DNA from: Paraglaciecola marina
GTDB taxonomy: Bacteria; Pseudomonadota; Gammaproteobacteria; Enterobacterales; Alteromonadaceae
Direction: 5' to 3'
NCBI RefSeq assembly: GCF_004360155.1
Contig: NZ_SAIS01000013.1
Location: 1-64,000 of the forward strand
Length of the DNA: 64,000 nucleotides
The position numbers and the translations under genes are program-made. Under the pieces are notes generated by a model. It made no database searches and was not told the DNA's origin. It was given only the letters and a program-made list of their open reading frames with translations. Position 1 is the stretch's first letter. Every line of letters begins with the position of its first letter. Of this stretch, positions 43,667-51,626 are shown in pieces.

Positions 43667-44878
43667 TTAGTGGTTGTGCGGATCAAATCCGCCTTTAGCT
43701 ATCTCGGAGGCAACAAAAAAAGCGCCGTGTGTTACGACTTTGGCGCCAAGCTCAATACCAAAAATTTCTCGATACTCTCCAAATGCTCGACCTCGCATAA
43801 CTTCAACAGGTTTAAACTCGTTGGGGTGGTCTTCAATAAATACCATCCAGTCTCCATCACTGCTCCTTATCAGCGCTTCTTCTGGTACAGCTAATACTGC
43901 ATTGTTCGATTCAAACTGAAAATAAACTTTTGCAAACATACCAGAGTGCAGTGTATGCCCAGTGTTGTTAACAGATAATCTTACAATTCGGGTACGAGTA
44001 ATGGGGTCAATCGTGTGAGCTTCTTGTATTACTGAGGCTTGATATTTGGTGCCATTCAAATCAATGAGGGCTGGACTCCCTAATCCAAGCTCTAGTTTTT
44101 TGTTTGGGGGGATGTTGGCTTCTATCCAAAGCTCGCTTTCATCGGCAAGTAACATAATTGTTTCACCAGCTTCAATGCGCTGACCTTGCATAAAGTCGTC
44201 CTGCAAAACCACACCGTCACGTTTAGCAATTAATGCATACTGTCCAAAAGTTGAAATGTCTTGCTGCGATAATTTTTTAATAGCTTTAGTGGTTAAACCA
44301 AACGCAACCAATTTACCGTACGCTGCCTTATAGGTATTTTCGGTTTCAACAAGCGTGCGCTCGCTGATTGAATTGTTGTCAAGTTTTCTAGCTTGGTTCC
44401 AGTCTGATGAGGCAATTAAAAAGTCCGCTTGCGCTTGCGCCATTGTCTCACTGAACAAGGTAACCAATTCTTGTCCAGCTTTTACGTGGTCGCCTAAGAT
44501 TGCATGGCGATCAATCACCACAGAGTCAGTACGAGGAGAAACAATGTAACTCTTATAGCCATTTGCTTTAACTTCTCCCGGAGCGTAAACAGTATTTAAG
44601 TGTTTATGTGGAAGCAGTGCTTTGACTTTAATGCCCGCTAATTTAATTTTTTCAGCGCTTAAAGAAACCCCTTCTTCATGTTTGTCTTCGGTGTGCTCAC
44701 TTTCAGAATGCTCATGTGTATGAGAATCTTCTTTGACGGGCTTTTCTGATTCATGCTCGTGTGAATGTTCGCTATGGGTAGTTGCATTTCGACTTTCACT
44801 AGCTAAAGCTGTGTTTATCGAAATTACACCAATAATAACCACTAGGGTCGCGCCTACGGTTCTTAAAATAATATTCAT
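43667..44878 (-). CDS. czcB: CzcB-type periplasmic membrane fusion protein
   Basis: The 403-residue adaptor has an N-terminal signal/anchor (VGATLVVIIGVISINTALA), then a His/Glu-rich segment at about 33-70 (HSEHSHEHE, HTHEHSESEHTEDKHEEG) that should bind metal, then the barrel-sandwich (NGYKSYIVSPRTDSVVIDR), an alpha-hairpin and beta-barrel of HlyD-type adaptors, ending GGFDPHNH. It links CzcA to an outer-membrane channel, which is not encoded nearby. Start ATG 44878. It is coupled to czcA. Confidence 0.94.
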   Translation of the reverse strand: MNIILRTVGATLVVIIGVISINTALASESRNATTHSEHSHEHESEKPVKEDSHTHEHSESEHTEDKHEEGVSLSAEKIKLAGIKVKALLPHKHLNTVYAPGEVKANGYKSYIVSPRTDSVVIDRHAILGDHVKAGQELVTLFSETMAQAQADFLIASSDWNQARKLDNNSISERTLVETENTYKAAYGKLVAFGLTTKAIKKLSQQDISTFGQYALIAKRDGVVLQDDFMQGQRIEAGETIMLLADESELWIEANIPPNKKLELGLGSPALIDLNGTKYQASVIQEAHTIDPITRTRIVRLSVNNTGHTLHSGMFAKVYFQFESNNAVLAVPEEALIRSSDGDWMVFIEDHPNEFKPVEVMRGRAFGEYREIFGIELGAKVVTHGAFFVASEIAKGGFDPHNH

Positions 44879-44944
44879 AATTACTCTTTACTTTTTGTTA
44901 GACCAAATTGTGACTGCACAAGAATGTGCGTGTACGAAGCAAAG

Positions 44945-45367
44945 TTAAGCTATGGGGGGGCGATACAATTTACTTGAAATACCAAGGGTTGACAGCGTCA
45001 ACTTGTCAAAATTTTGTGAGTGGTTTAATGACAAATTTAGTAAAAATACGGTTGCCATAATCCAGTTGGTGTGGTTGCCACTGCAATGTCCACAATGATG
45101 ACAATCATCTAAATCATGCTCTTGATCACTCTGGACTAAATGATCAGCTTTGTGATCATGCACGCTTTGCAAATGCTCAACGTCTAACTGATGAGTTTCT
45201 AAAGTCGCAGATACAGCAACAACCGATTGTAAAACAATCAATATTATCAATAGCATTTTTATTGCAACGTTAGTGTTCAAAACTTTGTTCTCATTACTAG
45301 ACGGATGTAAAATAACAAATTTATCGGTGTAAATGTAAGCTTGTTTCTCAGCATTGGTATTAATCAC
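44945..45367 (-). CDS. Small His/Asp/Cys-rich protein, CzcI-like
   Basis: The 140-residue protein has one hydrophobic helix (MLLIILIVLQSVVAVSATLE), then a metal-ligand-rich stretch LQSVHDHKADHLVQSDQEHDLDDCHHCGHCSGNH (residues about 66-100; first 20 LQSVHDHKADHLVQSDQEHD) and a second hydrophobic segment. Such proteins (CzcI type) occur beside czc genes. The start is unclear: the frame opens with GTG at 45367, right on its Shine-Dalgarno, and MLLII at 45256 is an alternative. It is likely a periplasmic metal-binding or regulatory accessory. Confidence 0.7.
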   Translation of the reverse strand: MINTNAEKQAYIYTDKFVILHPSSNENKVLNTNVAIKMLLIILIVLQSVVAVSATLETHQLDVEHLQSVHDHKADHLVQSDQEHDLDDCHHCGHCSGNHTNWIMATVFLLNLSLNHSQNFDKLTLSTLGISSKLYRPPIA

Positions 45368-45537
45368 CTCTGCAATATCATTAGACCATTACACAATATC
45401 ACTTACTGTATCAACCATGGTTACTGTACTATTTGTGAGTTGTCCAGCCAATGAACTTAAAAATGGTAAAAGTTACATTTAGAAAAAGCATTCAGCCAAT
45501 CCACCTGCTCTTTTTACGAGCATGATGGTAAAATCCT

Positions 45538-46140
45538 CTAAAGCCAACGCCTAACCCCTTGACAGTAATCAATATAGCTTTTTCCGTACTGCTCATTTAA
45601 GTGGTCTTCTTCCATTGTCACTTGAACCTGAATTAACAGAATGTCAAGAGCAAGCGTTACTAGAGTGATTGCGTTAGGTAGAATTAAAAAATAGCCGAAT
45701 GAGATAATAATAATACCCACAAAAATGGGATTTCTGGAGTATTTAAACAAACCTTTTTGAATAAAGTCAGTTTTTTGATCGTGATCGATGCCGATTCGCC
45801 AAGAAGCGCCCATTTGAGATTGAGCGAGCACAACCCAAATGAACGAAAATATTAATAACCCTAAGCCTACCCATTTAAAAATAGTATGGTTAACGAGACC
45901 TATAGGTCCCATCAATAAGTATTGTGTGGGGAAAAGCACGTAAACAACATAGATAGCAATAGGTAGCAGGGGTAAGTATTTAAAATACGTCGCAATAATT
46001 GCTTCTACTCCAGATTTTTGGTTTAGTTTATATGCATTACTTCCAATCTGCTTTGATACCTTATAGTTTCGCCAGATAACGGCGATACCAAAAAACAGTA
46101 AAAAATAAACAAGCAAAAAATAACTAATAAATTGATGCAT
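45538..46140 (-). CDS. ICMT-like isoprenylcysteine carboxyl methyltransferase family protein
   Basis: The 200-residue membrane protein has five or so TM helices and the family motif KYSRNPIFVGIIII, followed by EEDHLNEQYGKSYIDYCQGV. The RNP-x-Y/F-x-G and E-E-x-x-L-x-x-x-(F/Y)G-x-x-Y-x-x-Y parts bind SAM. In bacteria members methylate unknown small molecules or lipids; several lie in metal-resistance operons. Here it is second in the CadR-controlled operon. The role in metal tolerance is not known. Confidence 0.85.
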   Translation of the reverse strand: MHQFISYFLLVYFLLFFGIAVIWRNYKVSKQIGSNAYKLNQKSGVEAIIATYFKYLPLLPIAIYVVYVLFPTQYLLMGPIGLVNHTIFKWVGLGLLIFSFIWVVLAQSQMGASWRIGIDHDQKTDFIQKGLFKYSRNPIFVGIIIISFGYFLILPNAITLVTLALDILLIQVQVTMEEDHLNEQYGKSYIDYCQGVRRWL

Positions 46141-46174
46141 TTTATGTTTCCTCCAACTCTAATTATGTTGACTG

Positions 46175-46915
46175 CTATAGTTGTCGCTGTGTTTTTTCAA
46201 CTTGCTCATGATAATTGCTGTTTCTCAGCTTACTGACATTGATGTTTATTAGATGGCGAATTATCGACTGATAGAACCAACGTTTTATCCCTGATAAGTT
46301 AGTGCCTTTGTCGCTGTAAAACTCATCTGGTGAGTTATATAATCCAAAATCATCATGAATACCTTCCTTTTGAATGTAGGTATCTTTTCCAGTCCATTCA
46401 GTCTTTGGTTTTGCTAAGCATTTCGTTGCTATGCCATAGCCACAAAAAGACTGTTGGAATGTACGAAAGCGGTTCTGAATTGCACTAAGATATGTATCAT
46501 CAAGAATGAAACCTTCTAGATTAATCCATCTATTTTCGTAGCAAACTTCAACCCAGCTATGGATAATATATTTAGGTGCTAGCCAAAACACGTAAGTAGG
46601 AATAGCGCCTTTTTGAAGCTGCTGGTCAATCGTAAACCCATGAAACCTACATTCAATATTAAGTGCCCGTAGTAGAGCCATCAACAAGTTACCTTTGGTA
46701 TTACACTGACCGTAGCCATCGGCCAAAACTTCGCTAGCAGTGATATCATCACTGCGGTTGTAGCCAAACTTGATCTCATTTTTAACAAAGTTATAAGCAG
46801 CACCTATCTTGCTGTAATCGTCTAAGTTCAGCCAACGTCTTTCTGTAACCAAACGCTGAATGGTATCGTCATTAGAGTTAAGTATCTTAGTTTCTGATAA
46901 ATGGTTCTTGTTCAT
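46175..46915 (-). CDS. Transglutaminase-like cysteine protease fold protein
   Basis: The 246-residue protein has the core transglutaminase triad: Cys in GYGQCNTKGNLLMALLRALN, His in IHSWVEVCYENRWINLEGF, and an acidic partner in the next strand (NLEG). No signal peptide is evident, so it is probably cytosolic. GAGCAAG upstream supports ATG 46915. It is the first gene after the MerR-type promoter, so it is the most strongly metal-controlled gene in the operon, yet its substrate is unknown. Confidence 0.84.
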   Translation of the reverse strand: MNKNHLSETKILNSNDDTIQRLVTERRWLNLDDYSKIGAAYNFVKNEIKFGYNRSDDITASEVLADGYGQCNTKGNLLMALLRALNIECRFHGFTIDQQLQKGAIPTYVFWLAPKYIIHSWVEVCYENRWINLEGFILDDTYLSAIQNRFRTFQQSFCGYGIATKCLAKPKTEWTGKDTYIQKEGIHDDFGLYNSPDEFYSDKGTNLSGIKRWFYQSIIRHLININVSKLRNSNYHEQVEKTQRQL

Positions 46916-46954
46916 AATTACTTGCTCTTACGCAGCTTTACTTTTCATAAAACA

Positions 46955-46985
46955 ACTATAGAATCTATAGTTACTATAGAGTCAA
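46955..46985 (-). promoter_or_regulatory. MerR-type metal-responsive promoter (CadR operator)
   Basis: On the minus strand TTGACT (46980-46985) and TATAGT (46955-46960) are separated by 19 bp, the overlong spacer typical of MerR-regulated promoters. Inside it is the perfect dyad CTATAGT-A-ACTATAG. Direction is toward the transglutaminase and czc genes; the same site probably lies in cadR's own promoter. Confidence 0.85.
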
Positions 46986-47002
46986 GTCAGGTTTGAATAA
47001 AT

Positions 47003-47392
47003 ATGAAAATAGGTCAGCTATCCAAGGTTTCTGGCTGTTCCATACAAACAATTAGATACTACGAAAAGGAAGGATTACTTAATTCCCCTAACCGTAGTGA
47101 GGGCAATTTTCGGCTATATGACAAGAGGGCGCTAAAAGAGTTAGAGTTTGTTAAACACTGTCGAAGCCTTGATATACCTTTATCGGATATTAAGACCCTA
47201 CTTGCTCTTAAAAATAAGCCTGAAGAAAGCTGTTCTTCAATCAATAACCTAATCGCAAATCAGCTTGATTTAGTCAACAAACGCATCAAGGAATTGAGAG
47301 TATTAAAGACGGAGCTTCAATTAATGAAGAAAGCTTGCTCCACTGACAATACGGTTGAAAGGTGCGGAATCATGAAAACGCTAAATGATTAA
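47003..47392 (+). CDS. cadR: CadR/PbrR-like MerR regulator (Cd/Pb/Zn)
   Basis: The 129-residue protein has the MerR HTH (MKIGQLSKVSGCSIQTIRYY) and a long dimerisation helix. Metal-binding cysteines are C77, C112 and C121; the pattern of C77 at the end of the hinge, C112, and one near 119-121 fits CadR-type sensors of Cd(II), Pb(II) or Zn(II). With metal it distorts the 19-bp spacer promoter at 46955-46985 to turn on the divergent operon. ATG 47003 is 18 bp from that site. Confidence 0.92.
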   Translation: MKIGQLSKVSGCSIQTIRYYEKEGLLNSPNRSEGNFRLYDKRALKELEFVKHCRSLDIPLSDIKTLLALKNKPEESCSSINNLIANQLDLVNKRIKELRVLKTELQLMKKACSTDNTVERCGIMKTLND

Positions 47393-47481
47393 TTGAAGCT
47401 CGATGTCCGCTATTCACAATCCAAAGCAGTTACAATAAGTAAACAGAGCTTAGTTTAGTTTAGTTGACTTAATTGAATTGC

Positions 47482-47670
47482 TTAGTGCCTCGTCCTAGAA
47501 AATGCCATTTCTTCAATCATATCCCGCAAAGCTTTCTCCACTGGTAGAAGGTCGTCATTGTTGATGAGCTTTTGGATGTAGTTGTCGTCCTCTGCGTAAT
47601 CCATTAAGAAGTGTGCAACTGAGCGCAAATGCTGCCTGTATTTTTTAATCTCTTTTTGCTCATCATTCAT
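47482..47670 (-). CDS. Small hypothetical downstream of recombinase
   Basis: The 62-residue acidic-basic helical protein (MNDEQKEIKKYRQHLRSVAH onward) begins 18 bp after the stop of the tyrosine recombinase, on the same strand. No strong RBS is visible. It has no signal, TM or known motif. It may be a small recombination accessory or simply a hypothetical of the mobile element. Confidence 0.55.
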   Translation of the reverse strand: MNDEQKEIKKYRQHLRSVAHFLMDYAEDDNYIQKLINNDDLLPVEKALRDMIEEMAFSRTRH

Positions 47671-47688
47671 GACGCGTACGACTTTCTT

Positions 47689-48294
47689 TTAGAGTTCCAA
47701 TGTAAAGTATAATGCTTGTACTTCGTCTGCCTGAATACAGAGATATTCCAGCGTTTGATGCTCAGATGTGTGACCAAACGCTACCATAAGGACAGGAATT
47801 GATGCGTTGCCGTGCATACGCTGTTGGTACCCCCATGTTTTGCGTAAGGTGTGTGAGCCTGTGTTTTCGGTTACACCGACCAGTCTGCACCATGACTTTA
47901 CCAGTCTGTTCAATGTTGATACGCGAATAGCGGAACGTGTTCTTTGAGACAGGAAAAAAGCACATTTAGGCTCATGCTTTCGGGGATGTTGTTTTAACCA
48001 GAATTGAATGGCGGCATAGCTGGCTTTATTAATGGTCACTGCGCGGTACTTGCCTGTTTTGGATTGTTTAACTTCTAAACGGCTCCCGACTTTTAAATTA
48101 GCAACCTGTTTTATTTTCAAAGACAGTAATTCATTGGCGCGAAAAGCGGTATTAATACCAAAAACAAAGAGGCAGTAATTGCGAGGTTGGCTCTTAAGAT
48201 TAGCTTTGATGGCTGCAATCTGTGCCAGCTCACGGATGGGGTGAACTTTAATAGCAGCGCCCTTTTGAGGGTGGTTGGTGTTACGCGCCGTCAT
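47689..48294 (-). CDS. Short tyrosine recombinase (FimB-size integrase/resolvase)
   Basis: The 201-residue protein is a catalytic domain alone, without the N-terminal DNA-binding domain of long integrases. All catalytic residues are visible: R52 (AFRANELLSLK), K79 (SKTGKYR), H148-x-x-R151 (SHTLRKT), H175 (FGHTS), and nucleophile Y184 (TLEYLCI). Proteins of this size include FimB/FimE inverters and small plasmid resolvases. It marks the left limit of the mobile region. Its target and whether it integrates or resolves are unknown. Confidence 0.9.
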   Translation of the reverse strand: MTARNTNHPQKGAAIKVHPIRELAQIAAIKANLKSQPRNYCLFVFGINTAFRANELLSLKIKQVANLKVGSRLEVKQSKTGKYRAVTINKASYAAIQFWLKQHPRKHEPKCAFFLSQRTRSAIRVSTLNRLVKSWCRLVGVTENTGSHTLRKTWGYQQRMHGNASIPVLMVAFGHTSEHQTLEYLCIQADEVQALYFTLEL

Positions 48295-48529
48295 GGCATT
48301 GAACTTTCTTTACATCTGCGAGAAAAAAGGCGCGATACCAACTTTTATTTAAAAGTTTGCATAATACTCACATCCCTTAATTGACGAGGCATTTGGCTTA
48401 TCACCATCCATGTATTATGTGTCACAAATCCATCTGTAACCCGCACTCAGTGTACCAATACCAACAGCTAAATATAAGTTAAGTTTTTTTACCAGTTATT
48501 TTCTGTTTTTAGCCTTTTTTATTGTGGAT

Positions 48530-49078
48530 ATGGGGGATGTGTATGCAAATGAGAGAACAGCTAAACCAGATATGCGTACGCAACTTGGCGCAAAAATATT
48601 ACGCGCTGCGAAACAAGACCTATCATTGTCTGACGAGCAAAAACTTTCAACTCACCGATGTAAAATGCTTCACGATTACGTTGATTTTAAAGACGCGGCA
48701 TTTGGTCAGGCGATTGATTATTCGTGCAGAAACTTGGCGGTAGGCATCACATTTCATGCAGGAAGTGATCTAGGGCGTTACACACCTGAAAACATCATAC
48801 AAGCCCTAGAAATGAAGTTTAAGGAACAATTCATAAACGCCAAGGTGTTTGTAAAGCAGCAACATAAAGGCGGCTCTGCTGTTGCATTTTTTATTAATGG
48901 TCAATCATACACAGCAAATTGGATGACTATTGTTGACGCACTGAATACTGTTCAAGACACCTCTAATGAAGCAAGGTTAATCTACCTAAAGAACAAACAA
49001 ATCACACCGCAACAACTCGGCAAGTGGGTGAAAGGTTCCGAGCCTGAATATTCAAAAGTTAGAGCTATGTTAGATTGA
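48530..49078 (+). CDS. Mobile-element hypothetical (182 residues)
   Basis: The protein (start at ATG 48530; a GTG 6 nt earlier is also possible) is soluble and mixed alpha/beta, beginning MGDVYANERTAKPDMRTQLG and ending QLGKWVKGSEPEYSKVRAML. The C-terminal half has a helix-turn region (ITPQQLGKWVKGSEPEYSKV) that could be a DNA-binding HTH. I do not recognise the family. It overlaps the convergent gene at 49065 by 14 bp. Confidence 0.6.
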   Translation: MGDVYANERTAKPDMRTQLGAKILRAAKQDLSLSDEQKLSTHRCKMLHDYVDFKDAAFGQAIDYSCRNLAVGITFHAGSDLGRYTPENIIQALEMKFKEQFINAKVFVKQQHKGGSAVAFFINGQSYTANWMTIVDALNTVQDTSNEARLIYLKNKQITPQQLGKWVKGSEPEYSKVRAMLD

Positions 49079-49682
49079 ATCCAGCAAGTGCGTTATCTAA
49101 TTCACTTGCGGTGATGTCATGCTCACTTATATCGGAACGCTCTGGCGCTAACTCCGCAGTTCTATTGCTGGCAAGTTTGATGTCATTGTCTCTCTGAGTG
49201 GCGGCTACTTCCTCATGTTTATCTAACCACTGTTTAAAGTCAGGGTTGGCATACACATCGGCAGGGTCAATAGAGCCATCTTTGATGCCATCATTAATCG
49301 CTTTGGCGGTGGCCTTTTCACGCTCTTTCGGGTCTTTAATCTGTGCAAGTTTTTTGCAAGTTTCTTCGTCCAAGAATTGAGCTGCAAAATCATCGGCAAA
49401 GTGTTGGCCGTATTTCTGTCTCATACTGTCGGAAATTGCGTCTAATTGTCTGGATAGCTCACTAAGCAACAAAATATCGTTCGTGGCTTGTTGCTGCCTT
49501 CTCAGTGCCAGTGCGGCCGCATCTTTACGACCATTAGTATTAACTTGAAGGCCGCCAATACTGGCGGAATCATCACCTTTCATGCTGGCTTCAATGAAAT
49601 AATTTTGACGCAGTTCTTCGATGCTTTGACCAGAAGGCGTTTGGCGGGATACATCGAACTGCTTCGTTAAGTCACTTGCCAT
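49065..49682 (-). CDS. Mobile-element hypothetical, charged helical (205 residues)
   Basis: The protein begins MASDLTKQFDVSRQTPSGQS and is Asp/Lys/Gln-rich and helical (KDAAALALRRQQQATNDI, LAQIKDPKEREKATAKAI). No TM or signal. It resembles nothing I can name. It is followed on the left by the convergent 48530 gene. It may work in element maintenance, but there is no sequence evidence for that. Confidence 0.65.
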   Translation of the reverse strand: MASDLTKQFDVSRQTPSGQSIEELRQNYFIEASMKGDDSASIGGLQVNTNGRKDAAALALRRQQQATNDILLLSELSRQLDAISDSMRQKYGQHFADDFAAQFLDEETCKKLAQIKDPKEREKATAKAINDGIKDGSIDPADVYANPDFKQWLDKHEEVAATQRDNDIKLASNRTAELAPERSDISEHDITASELDNALAGFNLT

Positions 49683-49886
49683 GAGAACACCTCATAGCCA
49701 TTGAAAAACCTACCCCTATAGGGGTATCCGCTTTAACGTAGTTAAAGCGGATATTTTTAATAGCTTGCTGTTGTCTGAATCTGTGCATTAATCCTATATC
49801 GCCCCATCGCCCCTTTGTCCCGCCCGACCATTAGCAAAAGCCAAAAATCGACACTTATAGTGTATGGAAAATGGATTAAGAAGTGG

Positions 49887-50177
49887 TTAAAACAAACTCA
49901 ATTGTTCCTTGATGGGTATGGTGCGACGCATATATTCCTGTTTTGCCGCATCATTTAGCAATTGCGCTATGAAGTTAGGTAAGCCGCCCATTGTTTCTAC
50001 AATATCTTTGTTTGCCTTATGAATAGCGCCTTTGATAAAGCGGCTGGGCAAAGCCGATGTTTCGTCAACTTTAATACGCATCGTAAACGAGGAGTTGAAC
50101 CCATCCAGTAGGTAGTGCTTATCAATTGACACTGTAACGCGCTTATTGTGCCACTTTTCTTTAAGTACGGTTTTCAT
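49887..50177 (-). CDS. Small hypothetical, operon partner of DnaJ-domain protein
   Basis: The 96-residue basic protein MKTVLKEKWHNKRVTVSIDK through IPIKEQLSLF is soluble. The C-terminal KEQLSLF ending resembles short beta-clamp-binding motifs (QL-S-LF), which would tie it to the DNA polymerase clamp; this is a suggestion only. It begins 11 bp after the DnaJ-type gene. Confidence 0.65.
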   Translation of the reverse strand: MKTVLKEKWHNKRVTVSIDKHYLLDGFNSSFTMRIKVDETSALPSRFIKGAIHKANKDIVETMGGLPNFIAQLLNDAAKQEYMRRTIPIKEQLSLF

Positions 50178-50188
50178 CGCTGCCCCTC

Positions 50189-50698
50189 CTATGCGTTATC
50201 GCTGGTTAGACTGCGGCGAGAAGGTTTAACAGGCTTGGCACTGCCGTATGTATCGCGTATCTCATCCATGCTGTAGCTGCCACGACTGGCGCTTTTCCAA
50301 TTCTCAGGACGGAAATACCAAGATTTTTTCTTAGATGCGAATTTAAAACCTGCTTCTTTTAATAACGTTTTATGCTTGAAGGTTTCACCAGATACCCATA
50401 GCCATGCCCCGCAGATTTCAAGGGCTAACCCTTCAAGGTCAATAATGATGTTGAGGGCTGCACTTAACGCCTCACTGTAGTTTTGTGTAGTTTCACTTTG
50501 CCTGTCTTCAGTTGGAATTTCGCCGCTAAACTCTTTCAACACATCAAAGGCGGCATTGATGATTTTCATCATCTCTGCGCCTGCAGGGTTCTTGTCTGGA
50601 TGGTATTTAAGGGCTGCTGCGCGATAAGCCTTTTTAATATCCTGCTTGGTCACGTGTCCGCTTAATCCCAATAAATTGGCTGCATCTGTAATCTTCAT
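50189..50698 (-). CDS. DnaJ (J-domain) protein of the mobile element
   Basis: The start is the ATG at 50698, with AGGAGC 7 nt upstream; the longer frame is not needed. The 169-residue protein has a J-domain at 1-60 (VTKQDIKKAYRAAALKYHPD with HPD at 33-35), which stimulates Hsp70 (DnaK). The C-terminal 80 residues (CGAWLWVSGETFKHKTLLKE, SKKKSWYFRPENW) are plasmid-type. J-domain proteins on plasmids usually recruit host DnaK to the replication or transfer complex. Convincing J-domain; role inferred. Confidence 0.85.
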   Translation of the reverse strand: MKITDAANLLGLSGHVTKQDIKKAYRAAALKYHPDKNPAGAEMMKIINAAFDVLKEFSGEIPTEDRQSETTQNYSEALSAALNIIIDLEGLALEICGAWLWVSGETFKHKTLLKEAGFKFASKKKSWYFRPENWKSASRGSYSMDEIRDTYGSAKPVKPSRRSLTSDNA

Positions 50699-50881
50699 GT
50701 TTTTTGCTCCTAATCTTGGCTTGAGGTTCATCGAGCGCTTTTGGCGCTGCGCATGTTCCTCTGCCGACTAGGGCGACTAAGGCGGGGGTGAAAAAATCAA
50801 GAAAAATTGCGGAGGGTCACGCTGGCGGGAAACCGTCATTATTCTTGATTTTGAGCAAACAAGACTGCTCCAGAGGGCGTT

Positions 50882-51093
50882 ACGGGATACTTCCCGTTAA
50901 AAAGGGGTAGCGGAAAACGCTTGCGGTTGCAGTGAGGGGAAGGCCTTCCCCTTTAATGTAATAAGCCTTCTATTTATCAATCCATTGGTGAGCCTGAGTT
51001 TATCCCTAGCGATATTGCGCCCTCGCTAATCCCACTCTTGAACTATCCACAATTGTGAACCTCTCCCAGTGCTGGGCGAGAGAGGTTCACAAT
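50882..51093. other. Cluster of palindromes: candidate oriT or replication origin
   Basis: Three inverted repeats lie within 212 bp of gene-free DNA (50699-51127). ACGGGA-TACT-TCCCGT is at 50882-50897. AGGGGAAGGCCTTCCCCT is a perfect 18-bp palindrome at 50935-50952. Arms ATTGTGAACCTCTC (51052-51065) and GAGAGGTTCACAAT (51080-51093) are perfect over 14 bp, and the spacer begins with CCAG-TG-CTGG. Such clusters are usual at oriT or iteron-free origins; there is no direct proof. Confidence 0.65.
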
Positions 51094-51127
51094 CGTTGCG
51101 AGCCTATAGAAAATCGGGAATATTTTC

Positions 51128-51295
51128 ATGGCGCTGTCACCACACTTCAATTTGCAATCCAAAACACAAAGTGAACTTAAAGGTCTCTATGCTGAATTAT
51201 TCAATCAGGCTGGCAACCAAAATTTGAGCAAGCAGCAGCGTGAGCAATGCTATTCAATGATGCATAAGCTCAATTTGGAAATCGCTGCATTTTAA
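51128..51295 (+). CDS. Tiny mobile-element protein (55 residues)
   Basis: ATG 51128 to TAA 51293-51295. The peptide MALSPHFNLQSKTQSELKGL continues with KQQREQCYSMMHKLNLEIAAF. It is helical, with protein-like composition and no TM. The RBS is weak (GGGAAT). It lies 34 bp after the largest palindrome. Coding is plausible but not proved. Confidence 0.5.
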   Translation: MALSPHFNLQSKTQSELKGLYAELFNQAGNQNLSKQQREQCYSMMHKLNLEIAAF

Positions 51296-51626
51296 CAATA
51301 TGGCATCCAAGGAACGTCCTTGGTCATGATTAACCTCTGAGGAGGTTACGTGCATACAATCTTCGGAAGGTTGTTCGATGTGATTTCAAAGAGAGAGCGA
51401 AGTCTTTCTTTGATGGATGATAAAACTGCGCCACACAGTTTTTGATGCGCAGCATCACATTTTTCTTATTGAAGAACGGGAGCGATCCCGTGATTGAAAT
51501 TAGTAAAAACCAAAAGTGGACGTAAACGGAGTTTGCTCCCAAGCTCGCCCCTTGGCTGAAATGAGGTACGAATGTAAGACAAGGGGACAGCTTGCGCGGA
51601 ACGCAGAAACAGCCTGCTTTAGTTTC
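51296..51626. other. Gene-free stretch of about 330 bp
   Basis: I see no gene. A 70-codon minus-strand frame with a TTG start (51330-51542) has no RBS and an unlikely composition. No clear repeat. Confidence 0.5.

Noticed and set aside
45405-45425. AACCATGGTT palindrome with two TTACTGTA units in front of the czcI-like gene
   Set aside because: Could be an operator, but no regulator or promoter elements could be tied to it.
51330-51542. 70-codon minus-strand frame
   Set aside because: TTG start without RBS and unlikely composition.
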